64,000 nucleotides of DNA from a virus, in the IMG/VR virus record IMGVR_UViG_3300045738_001212, positions 93,998 through 157,997 of that record; one strand, written 5' to 3'. The translations under genes and the position numbers were made by a program. Below are positions 48,907 through 58,353 of this stretch, piece after piece. The notes beneath the pieces were generated by a model. The model saw nothing but the letters and a program-made list of their open reading frames with translations. It was not told the DNA's origin and made no database searches. The number at the start of each line of letters is the position of its first letter. Position 1 is the first letter of the stretch.

Positions 48907-50069
48907 TGCACCTAGTAGAAACATACGCCTTAGCTTGCGGGGCCAAGATAGATAAGCCTTACATCTATGAAAAATACTTTCCGCTTCCAAACGCCAAGTA
49001 CATATCCTTCCAGCCCTTTGCTGGTGCGCCCATCAAGAACTATGATTACTGGCAAGAGGTAATTAACATATTGTCCCCTTCCCTTTCGAAAGAGAAAATT
49101 TCTATTTTACAGATCGGAGCGAAAGATGAAAAAATTTTCAAGGGATGTCTAAGCGTCGTGGGGCATACAAACGTTAATCAAGCAGCCTATGTGATAAGCA
49201 GGGGTGAACTTCACTTGGGGGCGGACAGCTTTGGTGTGCACATAGCCTCCTCTCAGGAGAAAAGAATTGTTTCTTTATATTCTAATAATCTCATCAAGAA
49301 CGTCGGGCCTTATTGGTCTGAAAGCAAAGATGTCGCTCTCCTAGAACCCAAGAGGGAAGGCAAACCAAACTATTCCACCGAAGAAAAACCGAAGTCAATA
49401 AACTCAATCAAGCCCGAAGACATAGCTCAATCTGTATGTAGACTACTAAATATAAAATTTAAAAAACCATATCAAACAATCTTTACCGGAGAAAGGTTCG
49501 GTGAAGATGAGTTCCTTGTCTTTGTTCCTGACACGATACACATGATTAGAAAGCCGCCCCAACCAATAGAGATAAGAATGGACTACCACTTCGATGAGAG
49601 CATGTTGGAAAAACAGCTAGGGATATGTCCATGTGGTATAATTACGAAGAGACCCATTAACCTTGAGATGCTTAAGCGATACAAGCCTCATGTCGGTCAC
49701 TTGTTTTATGAAATTACAGAAAATGACAAGCCAGAATTTGCCCAAGCAGTCAGGAAGTTAGGCATAAAAATCATGCCGATCTCAAGGCTTCCAAAGGAAG
49801 AGCTTTCGAGAAAGAAGATCGACTACCTAGACGTGGGCAAAATCAACGTTGTCGAAGAGCCTGATGAAAAATTAATTAAAAAAATAAAAAAAGAATCAAA
49901 TCTTTTTTATAAATCGAACAAGATAATTATGTCTCGTGAGAAAACATTCTCCAGTTACCCAAAATACAAAAAAGATCAACCAAGTAACGGAAATTTCGAG
50001 CCTGTTGAAACGTCTGATATGTTTTTCGACGACTTAGATCACTATCACATCGTGAAAAAGCTTGACTAG
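48906..50069 (+). CDS. C-terminal GT9-like half fused to unknown domain
   Basis: 387 residues. Residues 1-140 (HLVETYALACGAKIDKPYIY ... SILQIGAKDEKIFKGCLSVV ... LHLGADSFGVHIASSQEKRI) match the acceptor helix, donor strand and DSG/H loop of a GT9 enzyme's second half. The expected preceding half is at the end of the 46788-48713 protein. Residues 200-387 form another domain with cysteines in GICPCGI and a basic C-terminus, not recognised. The stop TAG overlaps the TTGACT of the next promoter. Confidence 0.7.
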   Translation: MHLVETYALACGAKIDKPYIYEKYFPLPNAKYISFQPFAGAPIKNYDYWQEVINILSPSLSKEKISILQIGAKDEKIFKGCLSVVGHTNVNQAAYVISRGELHLGADSFGVHIASSQEKRIVSLYSNNLIKNVGPYWSESKDVALLEPKREGKPNYSTEEKPKSINSIKPEDIAQSVCRLLNIKFKKPYQTIFTGERFGEDEFLVFVPDTIHMIRKPPQPIEIRMDYHFDESMLEKQLGICPCGIITKRPINLEMLKRYKPHVGHLFYEITENDKPEFAQAVRKLGIKIMPISRLPKEELSRKKIDYLDVGKINVVEEPDEKLIKKIKKESNLFYKSNKIIMSREKTFSSYPKYKKDQPSNGNFEPVETSDMFFDDLDHYHIVKKLD

Positions 50070-50089
50070 TCAAAAGATTATGGTATAAT
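50062..50089 (+). promoter_or_regulatory. Sigma-70 promoter TTGACT-N16-TATAAT
   Basis: TTGACT (50062-50067), 16-nt spacer, TATAAT (50084-50089). The ATG at 50096 is 6 nt beyond the -10, so the transcript is predicted to start at the AUG. No ribosome-binding site. Confidence 0.85.
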
Positions 50090-50095
50090 CCTTAT

Positions 50096-50833
50096 ATGGC
50101 TACGAAAAAACAAAGCGGCCCGGTGGGGTCGCGAGGGAAAACTCAATTCAAGAGGGATAACAACGGGCTAATCAGTGGGGTTGATTACGTCTTTAATGAA
50201 GATGGAGCAATCGACTGGAGAGCGATGGTCAAAACTCAATATCTTGTCCCAGATAGAAATAAAACCCAAGAAACCGACGTAACCAAACTTCCTGATAATC
50301 AACTTATTATTCTTCTCGGCGGGATTAAAGAGCTTGCTCAGATCAGGGGCTATAGCTCTGTAAAATATGACGTAAAAAGCCCTAGTTCAGATTATGTTGT
50401 GGCCGCTTGCTCGATAGATTGGACTCCAAATTATGAGACAGAGAACCAAGCTGTCACATTTTCAGCAATAGGAGATGCTTCTCCCGCTAATACGACAAGC
50501 TTCGCTCGCAATTACCTCGGTCCTATCGCGGAAAATCGAGCATTCGTAAGATGTGTCAGAAGTTTTTTGAAAATAAACATTGTTTCCCAAGAAGAACTTG
50601 GAGAGCAAAATCCTTCGAAACAACAGCCCAAGACAGCAGAAGATCAAGTGGTTCCAAGCCCTCATAACGTTTTAAAAAACACAATGGAGAGCAAGGGCGT
50701 TGACTTCAAGACCATAAAGAAACGACTTGGCGATGAAGGATACGAGAAGGCAGAAGAAATCTTCTCAATTGAAGACATTCCAAAGATAAAGGTCTTTGAA
50801 CTCATAGAGAGAATCAAAAAGATTCCCGCCTAG
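50096..50833 (+). CDS. Putative recombination mediator / ssDNA-annealing-like protein
   Basis: 245 residues. The central motif AVTFSAIGDASPANTTSFAR followed by GPIAENRAFVRCVRSFLKIN recalls the Rad52/Sak-type annealing protein core (GxGDA...AEtRAkaRAlr). The C-terminus ends with a helical segment (SKGVDFKTIKKRLGDEG). The N-terminus is basic (ATKKQSGPVGSRGKTQF). The match is by pattern only. Own leaderless promoter and early-type orientation fit a DNA-metabolism role. It converges with the structural operon end, 3 nt away. Confidence 0.5.
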   Translation: MATKKQSGPVGSRGKTQFKRDNNGLISGVDYVFNEDGAIDWRAMVKTQYLVPDRNKTQETDVTKLPDNQLIILLGGIKELAQIRGYSSVKYDVKSPSSDYVVAACSIDWTPNYETENQAVTFSAIGDASPANTTSFARNYLGPIAENRAFVRCVRSFLKINIVSQEELGEQNPSKQQPKTAEDQVVPSPHNVLKNTMESKGVDFKTIKKRLGDEGYEKAEEIFSIEDIPKIKVFELIERIKKIPA

Positions 50834-50836
50834 TTA

Positions 50837-52060
50837 TTACGGGTTTTGTGCCGCAGCTACAGTGGCGTAAGCTGGGTTGTAGATAATCGCTCCCACTTTT
50901 CTTTCTTTTGGTGTCGGGAAATTGTTCGGGCTTGCTATAACCAGCGGCATACACTCGTCTCTTGATATTCTTTGCTTGTTCCCTTGGTTCGTGTCTTCCC
51001 ACTCGCATAGCCCGAAAGGTATATTTTTTGTTATATATTTTTTATCGGTCTGTACCGTTCCCGCGCTTATCACCTGTCCTTTATCGTCTGTGACGAAATG
51101 TTTTCTGCTTCCGCTAGGGAATAAGTTTTTCAACTTCTGTCCAGTGGCGGGGTCAAACCCCAATTGATATTTATGTAGTCCTACTTTTAATTTTTCTATT
51201 GTTGTCGTGTTTTGGGGATTAGTGACCCCAAGGAACCAGTCAATCATGTAATAATGTAGAACAAACCAAAAAGTATTTGCAGAAGGCATACCCGATTCCC
51301 TTGAAGTTCCGGCGTTTTTTACTGCACTTATATAGTATGGCATAGCAGCCATCAAGGGCTTAAGTTTATGTTCTAAATTTCCTCTTGCTCCCGCACCCGC
51401 TAAATTTGTTTGAGTTCCATGAGCGGTCCAGTAACTAGAGGAATACTGCATCGTAAGGTCAAGAGTAGCAGCGGGAAGCATTTTACCTACGCCTGTTCTT
51501 CCGCCTCCTGCCTTATACGGTAGATTTGCCGCCCCCTTAGCTTTCCCATAAAACTGTTCAAAGTCGTCATTAACAAACGCGGAAATAAAAACAGGCGATG
51601 CCCCAGCCCACTCTTTGGGAATTTTTCTGCATTGTAATGTCTGACCGATGGCGTAATTTTCACTTAGATTAGGTATGGTGTTAATGGTATAAGTGCCGGG
51701 AGAACCAACATTTAAATTGCCCTGAGCGTCCTTCCTTCTGGTAGTTGCAAATAGTTTTCCGGGGTCCAATTCTGGTGCGCCTTCGCACGATACCCAAAGA
51801 TGCTCGGGTCTTTTTACTAGAAAAAATTGTCTAAAATATGACGAATTAGTTGGAACCTTGGTGGTTGGTTCGATCATGCAAAGCACAAACCTGCTTAATA
51901 TATCAAAAAAATATGGTTCAGTTAGCCCCGGATCGCCAGCGTTACCGACGACTTTCATTGCCACGGGGTCTCCCCCGACTGGTCCCTGATCGTCAGGCTT
52001 TTTTTGATTTTTCTTATTCGCTTTGTTTTTAGCCTGTTGCTCTCTTGATAATTTAGACAT
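50837..52060 (-). CDS. Hypothetical virion-operon protein, 407 aa
   Basis: Basic N-terminus (MSKLSREQQAKNKANKKNQK), then a mostly beta-rich globular part. SYFRQFFLVKRPEHLWVSCE and LPYKAGGGRTGVGKMLPAAT are the most distinctive segments; no catalytic motif stands out. Last gene of a six-gene minus-strand operon with 2-bp spacings. Likely a baseplate or neck protein; no family recognised. Confidence 0.65.
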   Translation of the reverse strand: MSKLSREQQAKNKANKKNQKKPDDQGPVGGDPVAMKVVGNAGDPGLTEPYFFDILSRFVLCMIEPTTKVPTNSSYFRQFFLVKRPEHLWVSCEGAPELDPGKLFATTRRKDAQGNLNVGSPGTYTINTIPNLSENYAIGQTLQCRKIPKEWAGASPVFISAFVNDDFEQFYGKAKGAANLPYKAGGGRTGVGKMLPAATLDLTMQYSSSYWTAHGTQTNLAGAGARGNLEHKLKPLMAAMPYYISAVKNAGTSRESGMPSANTFWFVLHYYMIDWFLGVTNPQNTTTIEKLKVGLHKYQLGFDPATGQKLKNLFPSGSRKHFVTDDKGQVISAGTVQTDKKYITKNIPFGLCEWEDTNQGNKQRISRDECMPLVIASPNNFPTPKERKVGAIIYNPAYATVAAAQNP

Positions 52061-52062
52061 TT

Positions 52063-54336
52063 TTATCCTCCAAAATATGTTGTGTTATATGCCCCTACGC
52101 CTTCTGAGTACAAGATGTAAGCTTTGACATAGGCCATACCAGTCTCCGTTGAGTAAGAGTTGACCCCTGAGATAAGAAACTCCTCCCTTACGTCATCTTT
52201 TCCTGTGACAACCAGTTTTGCGAATATGGGCTCGTCAATATCCAAGTTGTCGAACTCTACACAGGCATAAAAACTTGTATCATAGCTAGAAACAATACCA
52301 GAGTTCACGTACTTTTCGTTTTGAATAAAATTTTCTTCTCTAAAATCAACCAGATCACTTAAGCCAGTTAGATATACTCCTGTTTTTAAATTCCATGTTT
52401 CTGTAAAGTCATAAAGCGTACCTTTCGTGTTAAACAGGAACTCTCCCGATAAATCATCTCCCAATATAGCCGTCCAAATTTCTCCATAATTTTCGCAACT
52501 AGCCTGAGTCGTATAGGAGGTGTCGGTACAAAAACCCCTATCAGGGCCGAACAAGTCTTCAGAATCCCTTGTAATTCTTAACCGAGGCTTGTAAACATCA
52601 GGTTCATAGCCCGATCCGGGATTAGTAATTAGTACCCCTGAAAAAGCATAAATAGAGTTTCCTGTTTCCACAAAGTACGGCACCCCGGTAAGATAGGCTG
52701 CTTGTTCTTTAAGGCGGGACTCTGGCACAAACCGCTCGAAAGTATAAAGGGCTCCGTATGACCACGGCAAGTCATAAGCGTAAGGCGTGTCAATAACGAC
52801 CCCTTCTTCTCTAAAGCCACCCGCGACAGTACCGTCCTGTACCATCATTCCTGTAGCCGCAAATACTGCTGGGGCTTTGGTGTATCCGGTACCGAAATCG
52901 GTCATTTCAAACCCTGTTATTCTTCTCCAATTTGTATCACTTGTTGTCCAAGTTTCATTGTTGTAAAGTTCGCACTCGTCTTCGCTTGTGTATTGGGGGT
53001 CTGAACAAACATAATTATATGTCCTCGGGTGGGGTGAGTTTGAGTCGATATTGAAAGTAAACTGAAAGGGTTCCGTAAGGAAATACCCCGCTGCTCCTGC
53101 GCCTAATTCCCCCTCATGCCCAGAAAAAAGCATAGAGATTTTATCTGGAGTGCCTTGGCTAAAAATATTTTGAGAATTAAATTCAACCCCAGTGACCCTG
53201 CTATAACTTAGGAATTCTACCAATGGGGCTTGTCCTGAATAGCTTCCACTCCCCGGTATTTCTCCCCTGCATATTTCCAAGTCTGATTGCCAAGTTGCTC
53301 CGTTAGTTTCACACGCTTCCTTGCTTGCGTATATTGAGTTAGAGCAAGAATGGTCTGACCCGGTGCAATAAGCTAAATTTTTGTCATACGTTAGCCATGA
53401 CGCTACATAAGTCCCGGTGTAAAGCTCTTGGTTGGCTGGCGAAACATTTTCTAATGAAAAATATAATGGCTTTGGCAATTCCACCATACCTTCCCCGTAT
53501 TCTTCGTTGGTTCCCTGTACGCTGTACTCTAAATTATATGCTATTTTTTGTCTTGCGTCTGCCAGCCAGCTAAAGCCAGTTGCGTCTCCGCTACCCAAGA
53601 AAGATGGCTCTATCGTATCTATCCCCTCTTCGGCTATTGAAAAATTTAATACGTCATTAAAATAACCAGACACCCTAAAGGCCATAATGTCATGGCTTAC
53701 TGCCCCGAACGTGGTCACAAGGGACAAGGTAGAACTAGCTTCAGAATCATATAGAATCTCAGATACGTCATGAAGCTCAAATTCTAAAGTCGATAGGGCG
53801 GGCATGTCTCCCGTCACAATTCCGGTAAAGGCGTTGTTACTTACCCCATCCCCCTGAACTAATTCGCTTGATAGAATCTTGAAACCTATGGCGGAAGAAT
53901 TAACAATACGCCCGTTTAATGTTCTCCCAGCGATAAAATAATCATCAACTTCAACCGAATAATTAATAATTGGGCAGAACATTTCCAGACCCAAGGATAA
54001 TTGGCAATCCTGAGTTTTCACAAAAAACTTTTCAGTTGCAAACCCTTGCTTGGCGGAACCATCAACAACTAATACGTCGTTTATGTAGTACCTGTAGCTA
54101 GAGTCGTTATAGTCTCCAGATATAGTGATTTGTTCGTCTGAACCATAGCTGTAGGCAAACCTGTTGTTGGGGTCTAAAAGTCTTTGCCCCGACATTAAGA
54201 ATGAAAATACTTGATTGTCCCCAGAAAACCCGAACTCTGCCACTCCGGTACGATTGTCCAGAGTCAGGCTGCTGAAAACAAAAGATAGGTTTTCTGTCCT
54301 TGGAGTGGGTACGTAATGTTCTCCAGAGAAATCCAT
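52063..54336 (-). CDS. Virion-operon protein (757 aa) with Cys repeats
   Basis: Beta-rich, Tyr/Gly/Ser/Thr-rich protein with 'TGV/TGI' turns typical of fibre or baseplate domains. Three Cys mini-repeats lie near residues 325-346 (CSNSIYASKEACETNGATW), 440-460 and 600-620 (CTDTSYTTQASCENYGEIW). Most of the rest is unrecognised. Separated by 1 bp from the upstream gene and 2 bp from the downstream gene, so clearly co-transcribed. Confidence 0.65.
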   Translation of the reverse strand: MDFSGEHYVPTPRTENLSFVFSSLTLDNRTGVAEFGFSGDNQVFSFLMSGQRLLDPNNRFAYSYGSDEQITISGDYNDSSYRYYINDVLVVDGSAKQGFATEKFFVKTQDCQLSLGLEMFCPIINYSVEVDDYFIAGRTLNGRIVNSSAIGFKILSSELVQGDGVSNNAFTGIVTGDMPALSTLEFELHDVSEILYDSEASSTLSLVTTFGAVSHDIMAFRVSGYFNDVLNFSIAEEGIDTIEPSFLGSGDATGFSWLADARQKIAYNLEYSVQGTNEEYGEGMVELPKPLYFSLENVSPANQELYTGTYVASWLTYDKNLAYCTGSDHSCSNSIYASKEACETNGATWQSDLEICRGEIPGSGSYSGQAPLVEFLSYSRVTGVEFNSQNIFSQGTPDKISMLFSGHEGELGAGAAGYFLTEPFQFTFNIDSNSPHPRTYNYVCSDPQYTSEDECELYNNETWTTSDTNWRRITGFEMTDFGTGYTKAPAVFAATGMMVQDGTVAGGFREEGVVIDTPYAYDLPWSYGALYTFERFVPESRLKEQAAYLTGVPYFVETGNSIYAFSGVLITNPGSGYEPDVYKPRLRITRDSEDLFGPDRGFCTDTSYTTQASCENYGEIWTAILGDDLSGEFLFNTKGTLYDFTETWNLKTGVYLTGLSDLVDFREENFIQNEKYVNSGIVSSYDTSFYACVEFDNLDIDEPIFAKLVVTGKDDVREEFLISGVNSYSTETGMAYVKAYILYSEGVGAYNTTYFGG

Positions 54337-54337
54337 C

Positions 54338-57300
54338 CTAAAGCATCCTTGGCCCGATTTTGTTTAGAATGCTTTCCTGTTGTGGAGCTTGCGCTGGCCT
54401 ATCGGCAAAGGTCAAAGAAGTTTCAACTCCTCCGTCAGAAAGCGAAACGTTTATACTTGTTAGCCCATTCCTCGGTTCACATACCTGTTTGAAAAAAGGA
54501 AAATCTAATAGAGACCCGGCTAATTTTAAATCTACTTTTTGATTTGGCTTAAGAACACTATAATTATTCAATCCACCACCTATATTCGGCCTTTGTTTGG
54601 CGTCGCCATAGGCAATTACATTATGGTATTGTTCTATAGTTTGTATCGCGTCACCGTCTTGATCGTACATTTTTGTTACGAAACCCCTTCCGTCTGGGTC
54701 TAGCATGGCTCCCATGTCAGGATCAATTGTATTATTTATTACCTTTATTCCTGCGGTAGCGTTTTCATTCGCGGGTGGCTCTCCATAAATTTCCATTAAT
54801 TCCGGCATTCGATCTTCAATCGTCACGTTAGCGTTCCAAATCCCGCTATATAATTGGAATGCCCTCGAACTCGAAGGCAGTCGTACACCTAAGTTATCAA
54901 CCAACTTAAAGTTGTTCATTGGGTAAACGATGTTTTTTACGAAACTTTTTCTCGGCAAGTATTCCAAGTCTTCTTCCAAGTCCATCAAGTGATAGTGCCC
55001 CAAGTCGGAGGTGGGAACATAGCCTTCTTGATCTGGATTTCTGACAACAGTTAGTCTCAGTACTCTGGAATTTTCCATCCCATTCCACGGGGCACCATTG
55101 GGCATTATGTACCCACCAATCAACGCCTTATCAAATCCTTCCTTATAATTACCTGTTGGGTCAACAGCGCATGAATTTACGTCCATATTTCCCCATCCGC
55201 CTCGCTGAAAGCTTGCTGGATCAGTTCTTCCTCTGTGCTTTATGGCTTCTTCACAGAATTCATACAGGATATCTCTATCACACTTGTTCCTTATGTCGGC
55301 AACCTGCCTTCTCTTGCGCTCCGCTAACTCCCACAGTTCTCTTTGCTTTCTTGCTTCTGTGTTGACTACGCCTCGGCCAAGATATTTGGCGTCAAAGTAA
55401 ATGTTGGGATGAGTTTTCACGTTTGGGATAACCATCAGCGTAACCTTTTTACAGGCATTTCTAAACTGATAGTCAATGTCCCAACTGCTAACGCTTACTT
55501 CATCCACGAGCTTGCCATCATTATACAAATTTTGTAATAGGTCTGAACAAGCGTCTAGCATTTGCTCTGTGTCATCGAAAAATTTAGGAGCGAACATCCC
55601 GATATCCCAGCTTTGTTTTTTCTCTGGCCAAGGCCGATTTACTATTTCTTCAAATCCTCCAGCTTGAATTGTATTTAATGAGTCGTTGAATTGCTGACAC
55701 GCATTATCGTTAAAAGCCCTACTCCATTCTTTATCAAAGTTATCCTTGGTGTAGCCCCAAGGGTTGTCCAGTGTGCAAAAGTACAGGCCCGTAGGCATGA
55801 AGTTACCTGAGTTAACTAGTACTCCATTGTACGGGGCGGTAAATGCTGCCGCGCTGTAGGTGGGCTGTTGGCCATGTTCTAAACTTAATATTGGATATTG
55901 CTGTGCATCGGGCTCAAAAGTGCTGTTCAACTTGGGGATGGATAGCCCCTTATCCCCCGGTTGCAAACCAGCACCCCCATCAGTGACCCCGAAGTAGTCC
56001 CTTGGGACAAATGGATAAGCAGGGAGTGTCCCTCCGACGATAGCTCCAAATTTGTACATTCCTTCAGCGCATCTCTGTTCCCACGCCACATATTCATCGT
56101 GAAGAGCTTTGTCATAGTATCCCACGAAGATTTTATAGTCAGCCGCGTCCATGCTAATGTCTTCGATTTCCTGCTTGTTGAGAAAAATTTCTAAAACATT
56201 TTGTTTTACCATGACGTTTTCTACTTCTGAAATCCGCTGGAAGCCTAACGCTTCCATTTGGGCGGTAAGCTCTTTTTTTTCGTATGCGTTTGGACGCCCC
56301 GGAAAGTTCTTTCTTTTGGTTGATGTGGGTACCGCAGGAACAGCTTCTAATTGGGCTTGAGTAGCTAAAGTGTTTGATGCTCCCCCGCCAGCAGCTTGCG
56401 TATATAGCCTAGTATCGCCTTCTTGAGCGTGACCCACGGGGTAAGTGTCAACGGGGCATAAAGTACTTAAAGCGTACTCTGATAAACGTGACCCTACGTA
56501 TATGTCCCTTAATTCCCTGCTGTAACGAGACAATGCTATTGATACGTCCATGTCCCATAGCTGTCTATTGGTTCTGTGGTCCAAGCGTAGTCTTCCGTCG
56601 TGGGTCGATGCGTCTCCCAATTCCTGTGTGGGAAGAAAACGTGGGTTTTCCCAAGGAAAAGAGTTCGCTAATTGTATATATTTAAAGTCTTCCCCCAACA
56701 AGCTAGTGTAATTAGTTTCGGTTTTGTTCGGCATACTGAAGTCCAACGGGTGAAGCGGTAGTACTGGGACGTATCTTGTAATTGTCTTTTTTCGTTCTTT
56801 CACCATGAACGGTTTGATATTTGAAGTTATACAGCTTTGGACGAACGTGTTTTCTAGGGTAGAAGATTCCTTATAGGATATAATGGCTGAAGTTCCTGCT
56901 GCTGTTGCTCCAAATTCCATTCCCATAGGAGTGGAAGGATCAACTATGTTTCGGATGGGAGCTACATCTGCCCCCCGTTGCAAGTCGAGGAAATAAAAAC
57001 CCTGAAAACTATTAGCTCCAACCGGAGGGAACAGGGGATTTGTGTTATCCCTGTAGTAATAGTCCAAGGCAAATACCCCGCACCACTGTTCTAATACTTC
57101 CCTGAGTGTACCAATATAATTCGCCCTGTATCTTGGGTTTTTGTCCGGGCTTCTAGGGACTCCATTTGGGTAGGTGATATTTCCGAATTTCAAACCTCTA
57201 AGCTTTAAGCTGTCCAAAAGCTCGGTGAAATTATAACTTACATTAGGTGCCTCTCCGCACGGCTTTTCTTGGAACTCTTCTGTCCCGATTATTAAATAAC

Positions 57301-58348
57301 CACCGTCCATAGTAAAACCTACTGGCTCTACCATTCCCGCAGAGACTCTAGCATGTAACAAACCCCAATATTCTTTCGGATTGAAACGAACATAGGGTCT
57401 CCACTTTGTGCCTCGCACTCGCAATGGGTGGACATCACCGTGGTAACCAATCCAGTGACAAGCAGCCGCATTGCCTCCGTAGCAAGCTGAATCTTTTATA
57501 TTATAAATGTTTGTCACGTCGTACACTGGACCGACTAGGTTGGTCCCATAACGAGGGTTACCACCGAAGCCCGGTCTTCCAATGAAAGAAGCAAGGGCGC
57601 AATCTCTTTTAATCATTCCCTTCTCCTTATTGAAGAATCCGGGGCGGCCTACTCTTCCAAATAAATTCGCGCCAAACCAACTCTTGTTTGCTGGATTGGA
57701 AAATCCTTCCCCCTCCAGATAACAATTCGGACACATTGCCTCAAGCTCCACCATTGCGTGTGAGTCTTTCCCGAATGCTGTACGATACACATTTTGCCTC
57801 GGGTCAACTGCTTGCTCCCATCTCATACGCTGTGGGCCTTGTTTTTTAGCTAATCCAACGTAAATTTTATCCAATATTACTGAGTAGTCTTTGAACGTAA
57901 CATGTAATACTTTTTGATTTGGCTCTATGCTAATGTTGTAATCGAACAGATACATTCTGGCGAACACTAAGCCGTGGATATAAATGGTATAGAAATTTCC
58001 GAGCACTGTTTCCTGAAGGAAATTCGCAGCCGTTGCTCCTGTTCTCGGGTGTGTAGAGGTCAAGCTGACCCCTAATATGTTATCATTTATGTCAAATTGG
58101 GGGACTTGAAAGATCGTCATCTTGTGATCTGCTCGTCGAGGGGCAACTTTTTCTTCCTCTAACACCATACTCATGGTGATTTGAGTAGGGGACTTAGAGA
58201 AGCCCAAGTCAACTGAAGCGTTATATATCCACCCTCCGAAAGCGAACCCCTTGGGCCATAACCACGGATTTTTTCTAAATAATCCAGAATTCTTAAGGTT
58301 TACGCTCGGGATTACCTCTACTGCCTGTAAATTTTGTACGAATGCCAT
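54338..58348 (-). CDS. Large baseplate-type protein, 1,336 aa
   Basis: The N-terminal 180 residues (VNLKNSGLFRKNPWLWPKGF ... GFSKSPTQITMSMVLEEEKV ... HVTFKDYSVILDKIYVGLAK) have the beta-strand layout of a tail-hub or baseplate domain, including a 'DYS..LDKI' element seen in phage tail-hub proteins. A Cys pair (MCPNCYLEG) near 206-211 may bind metal. Much of the remainder is unrecognised; a region around 990-1,040 (RKQRELWELAERKRRQVADI) is helical. The largest gene of the operon. A hub or baseplate role is inference from order and size. Confidence 0.6.
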   Translation of the reverse strand: MAFVQNLQAVEVIPSVNLKNSGLFRKNPWLWPKGFAFGGWIYNASVDLGFSKSPTQITMSMVLEEEKVAPRRADHKMTIFQVPQFDINDNILGVSLTSTHPRTGATAANFLQETVLGNFYTIYIHGLVFARMYLFDYNISIEPNQKVLHVTFKDYSVILDKIYVGLAKKQGPQRMRWEQAVDPRQNVYRTAFGKDSHAMVELEAMCPNCYLEGEGFSNPANKSWFGANLFGRVGRPGFFNKEKGMIKRDCALASFIGRPGFGGNPRYGTNLVGPVYDVTNIYNIKDSACYGGNAAACHWIGYHGDVHPLRVRGTKWRPYVRFNPKEYWGLLHARVSAGMVEPVGFTMDGGYLIIGTEEFQEKPCGEAPNVSYNFTELLDSLKLRGLKFGNITYPNGVPRSPDKNPRYRANYIGTLREVLEQWCGVFALDYYYRDNTNPLFPPVGANSFQGFYFLDLQRGADVAPIRNIVDPSTPMGMEFGATAAGTSAIISYKESSTLENTFVQSCITSNIKPFMVKERKKTITRYVPVLPLHPLDFSMPNKTETNYTSLLGEDFKYIQLANSFPWENPRFLPTQELGDASTHDGRLRLDHRTNRQLWDMDVSIALSRYSRELRDIYVGSRLSEYALSTLCPVDTYPVGHAQEGDTRLYTQAAGGGASNTLATQAQLEAVPAVPTSTKRKNFPGRPNAYEKKELTAQMEALGFQRISEVENVMVKQNVLEIFLNKQEIEDISMDAADYKIFVGYYDKALHDEYVAWEQRCAEGMYKFGAIVGGTLPAYPFVPRDYFGVTDGGAGLQPGDKGLSIPKLNSTFEPDAQQYPILSLEHGQQPTYSAAAFTAPYNGVLVNSGNFMPTGLYFCTLDNPWGYTKDNFDKEWSRAFNDNACQQFNDSLNTIQAGGFEEIVNRPWPEKKQSWDIGMFAPKFFDDTEQMLDACSDLLQNLYNDGKLVDEVSVSSWDIDYQFRNACKKVTLMVIPNVKTHPNIYFDAKYLGRGVVNTEARKQRELWELAERKRRQVADIRNKCDRDILYEFCEEAIKHRGRTDPASFQRGGWGNMDVNSCAVDPTGNYKEGFDKALIGGYIMPNGAPWNGMENSRVLRLTVVRNPDQEGYVPTSDLGHYHLMDLEEDLEYLPRKSFVKNIVYPMNNFKLVDNLGVRLPSSSRAFQLYSGIWNANVTIEDRMPELMEIYGEPPANENATAGIKVINNTIDPDMGAMLDPDGRGFVTKMYDQDGDAIQTIEQYHNVIAYGDAKQRPNIGGGLNNYSVLKPNQKVDLKLAGSLLDFPFFKQVCEPRNGLTSINVSLSDGGVETSLTFADRPAQAPQQESILNKIGPRML

Positions 58349-58353
58349 AATTT

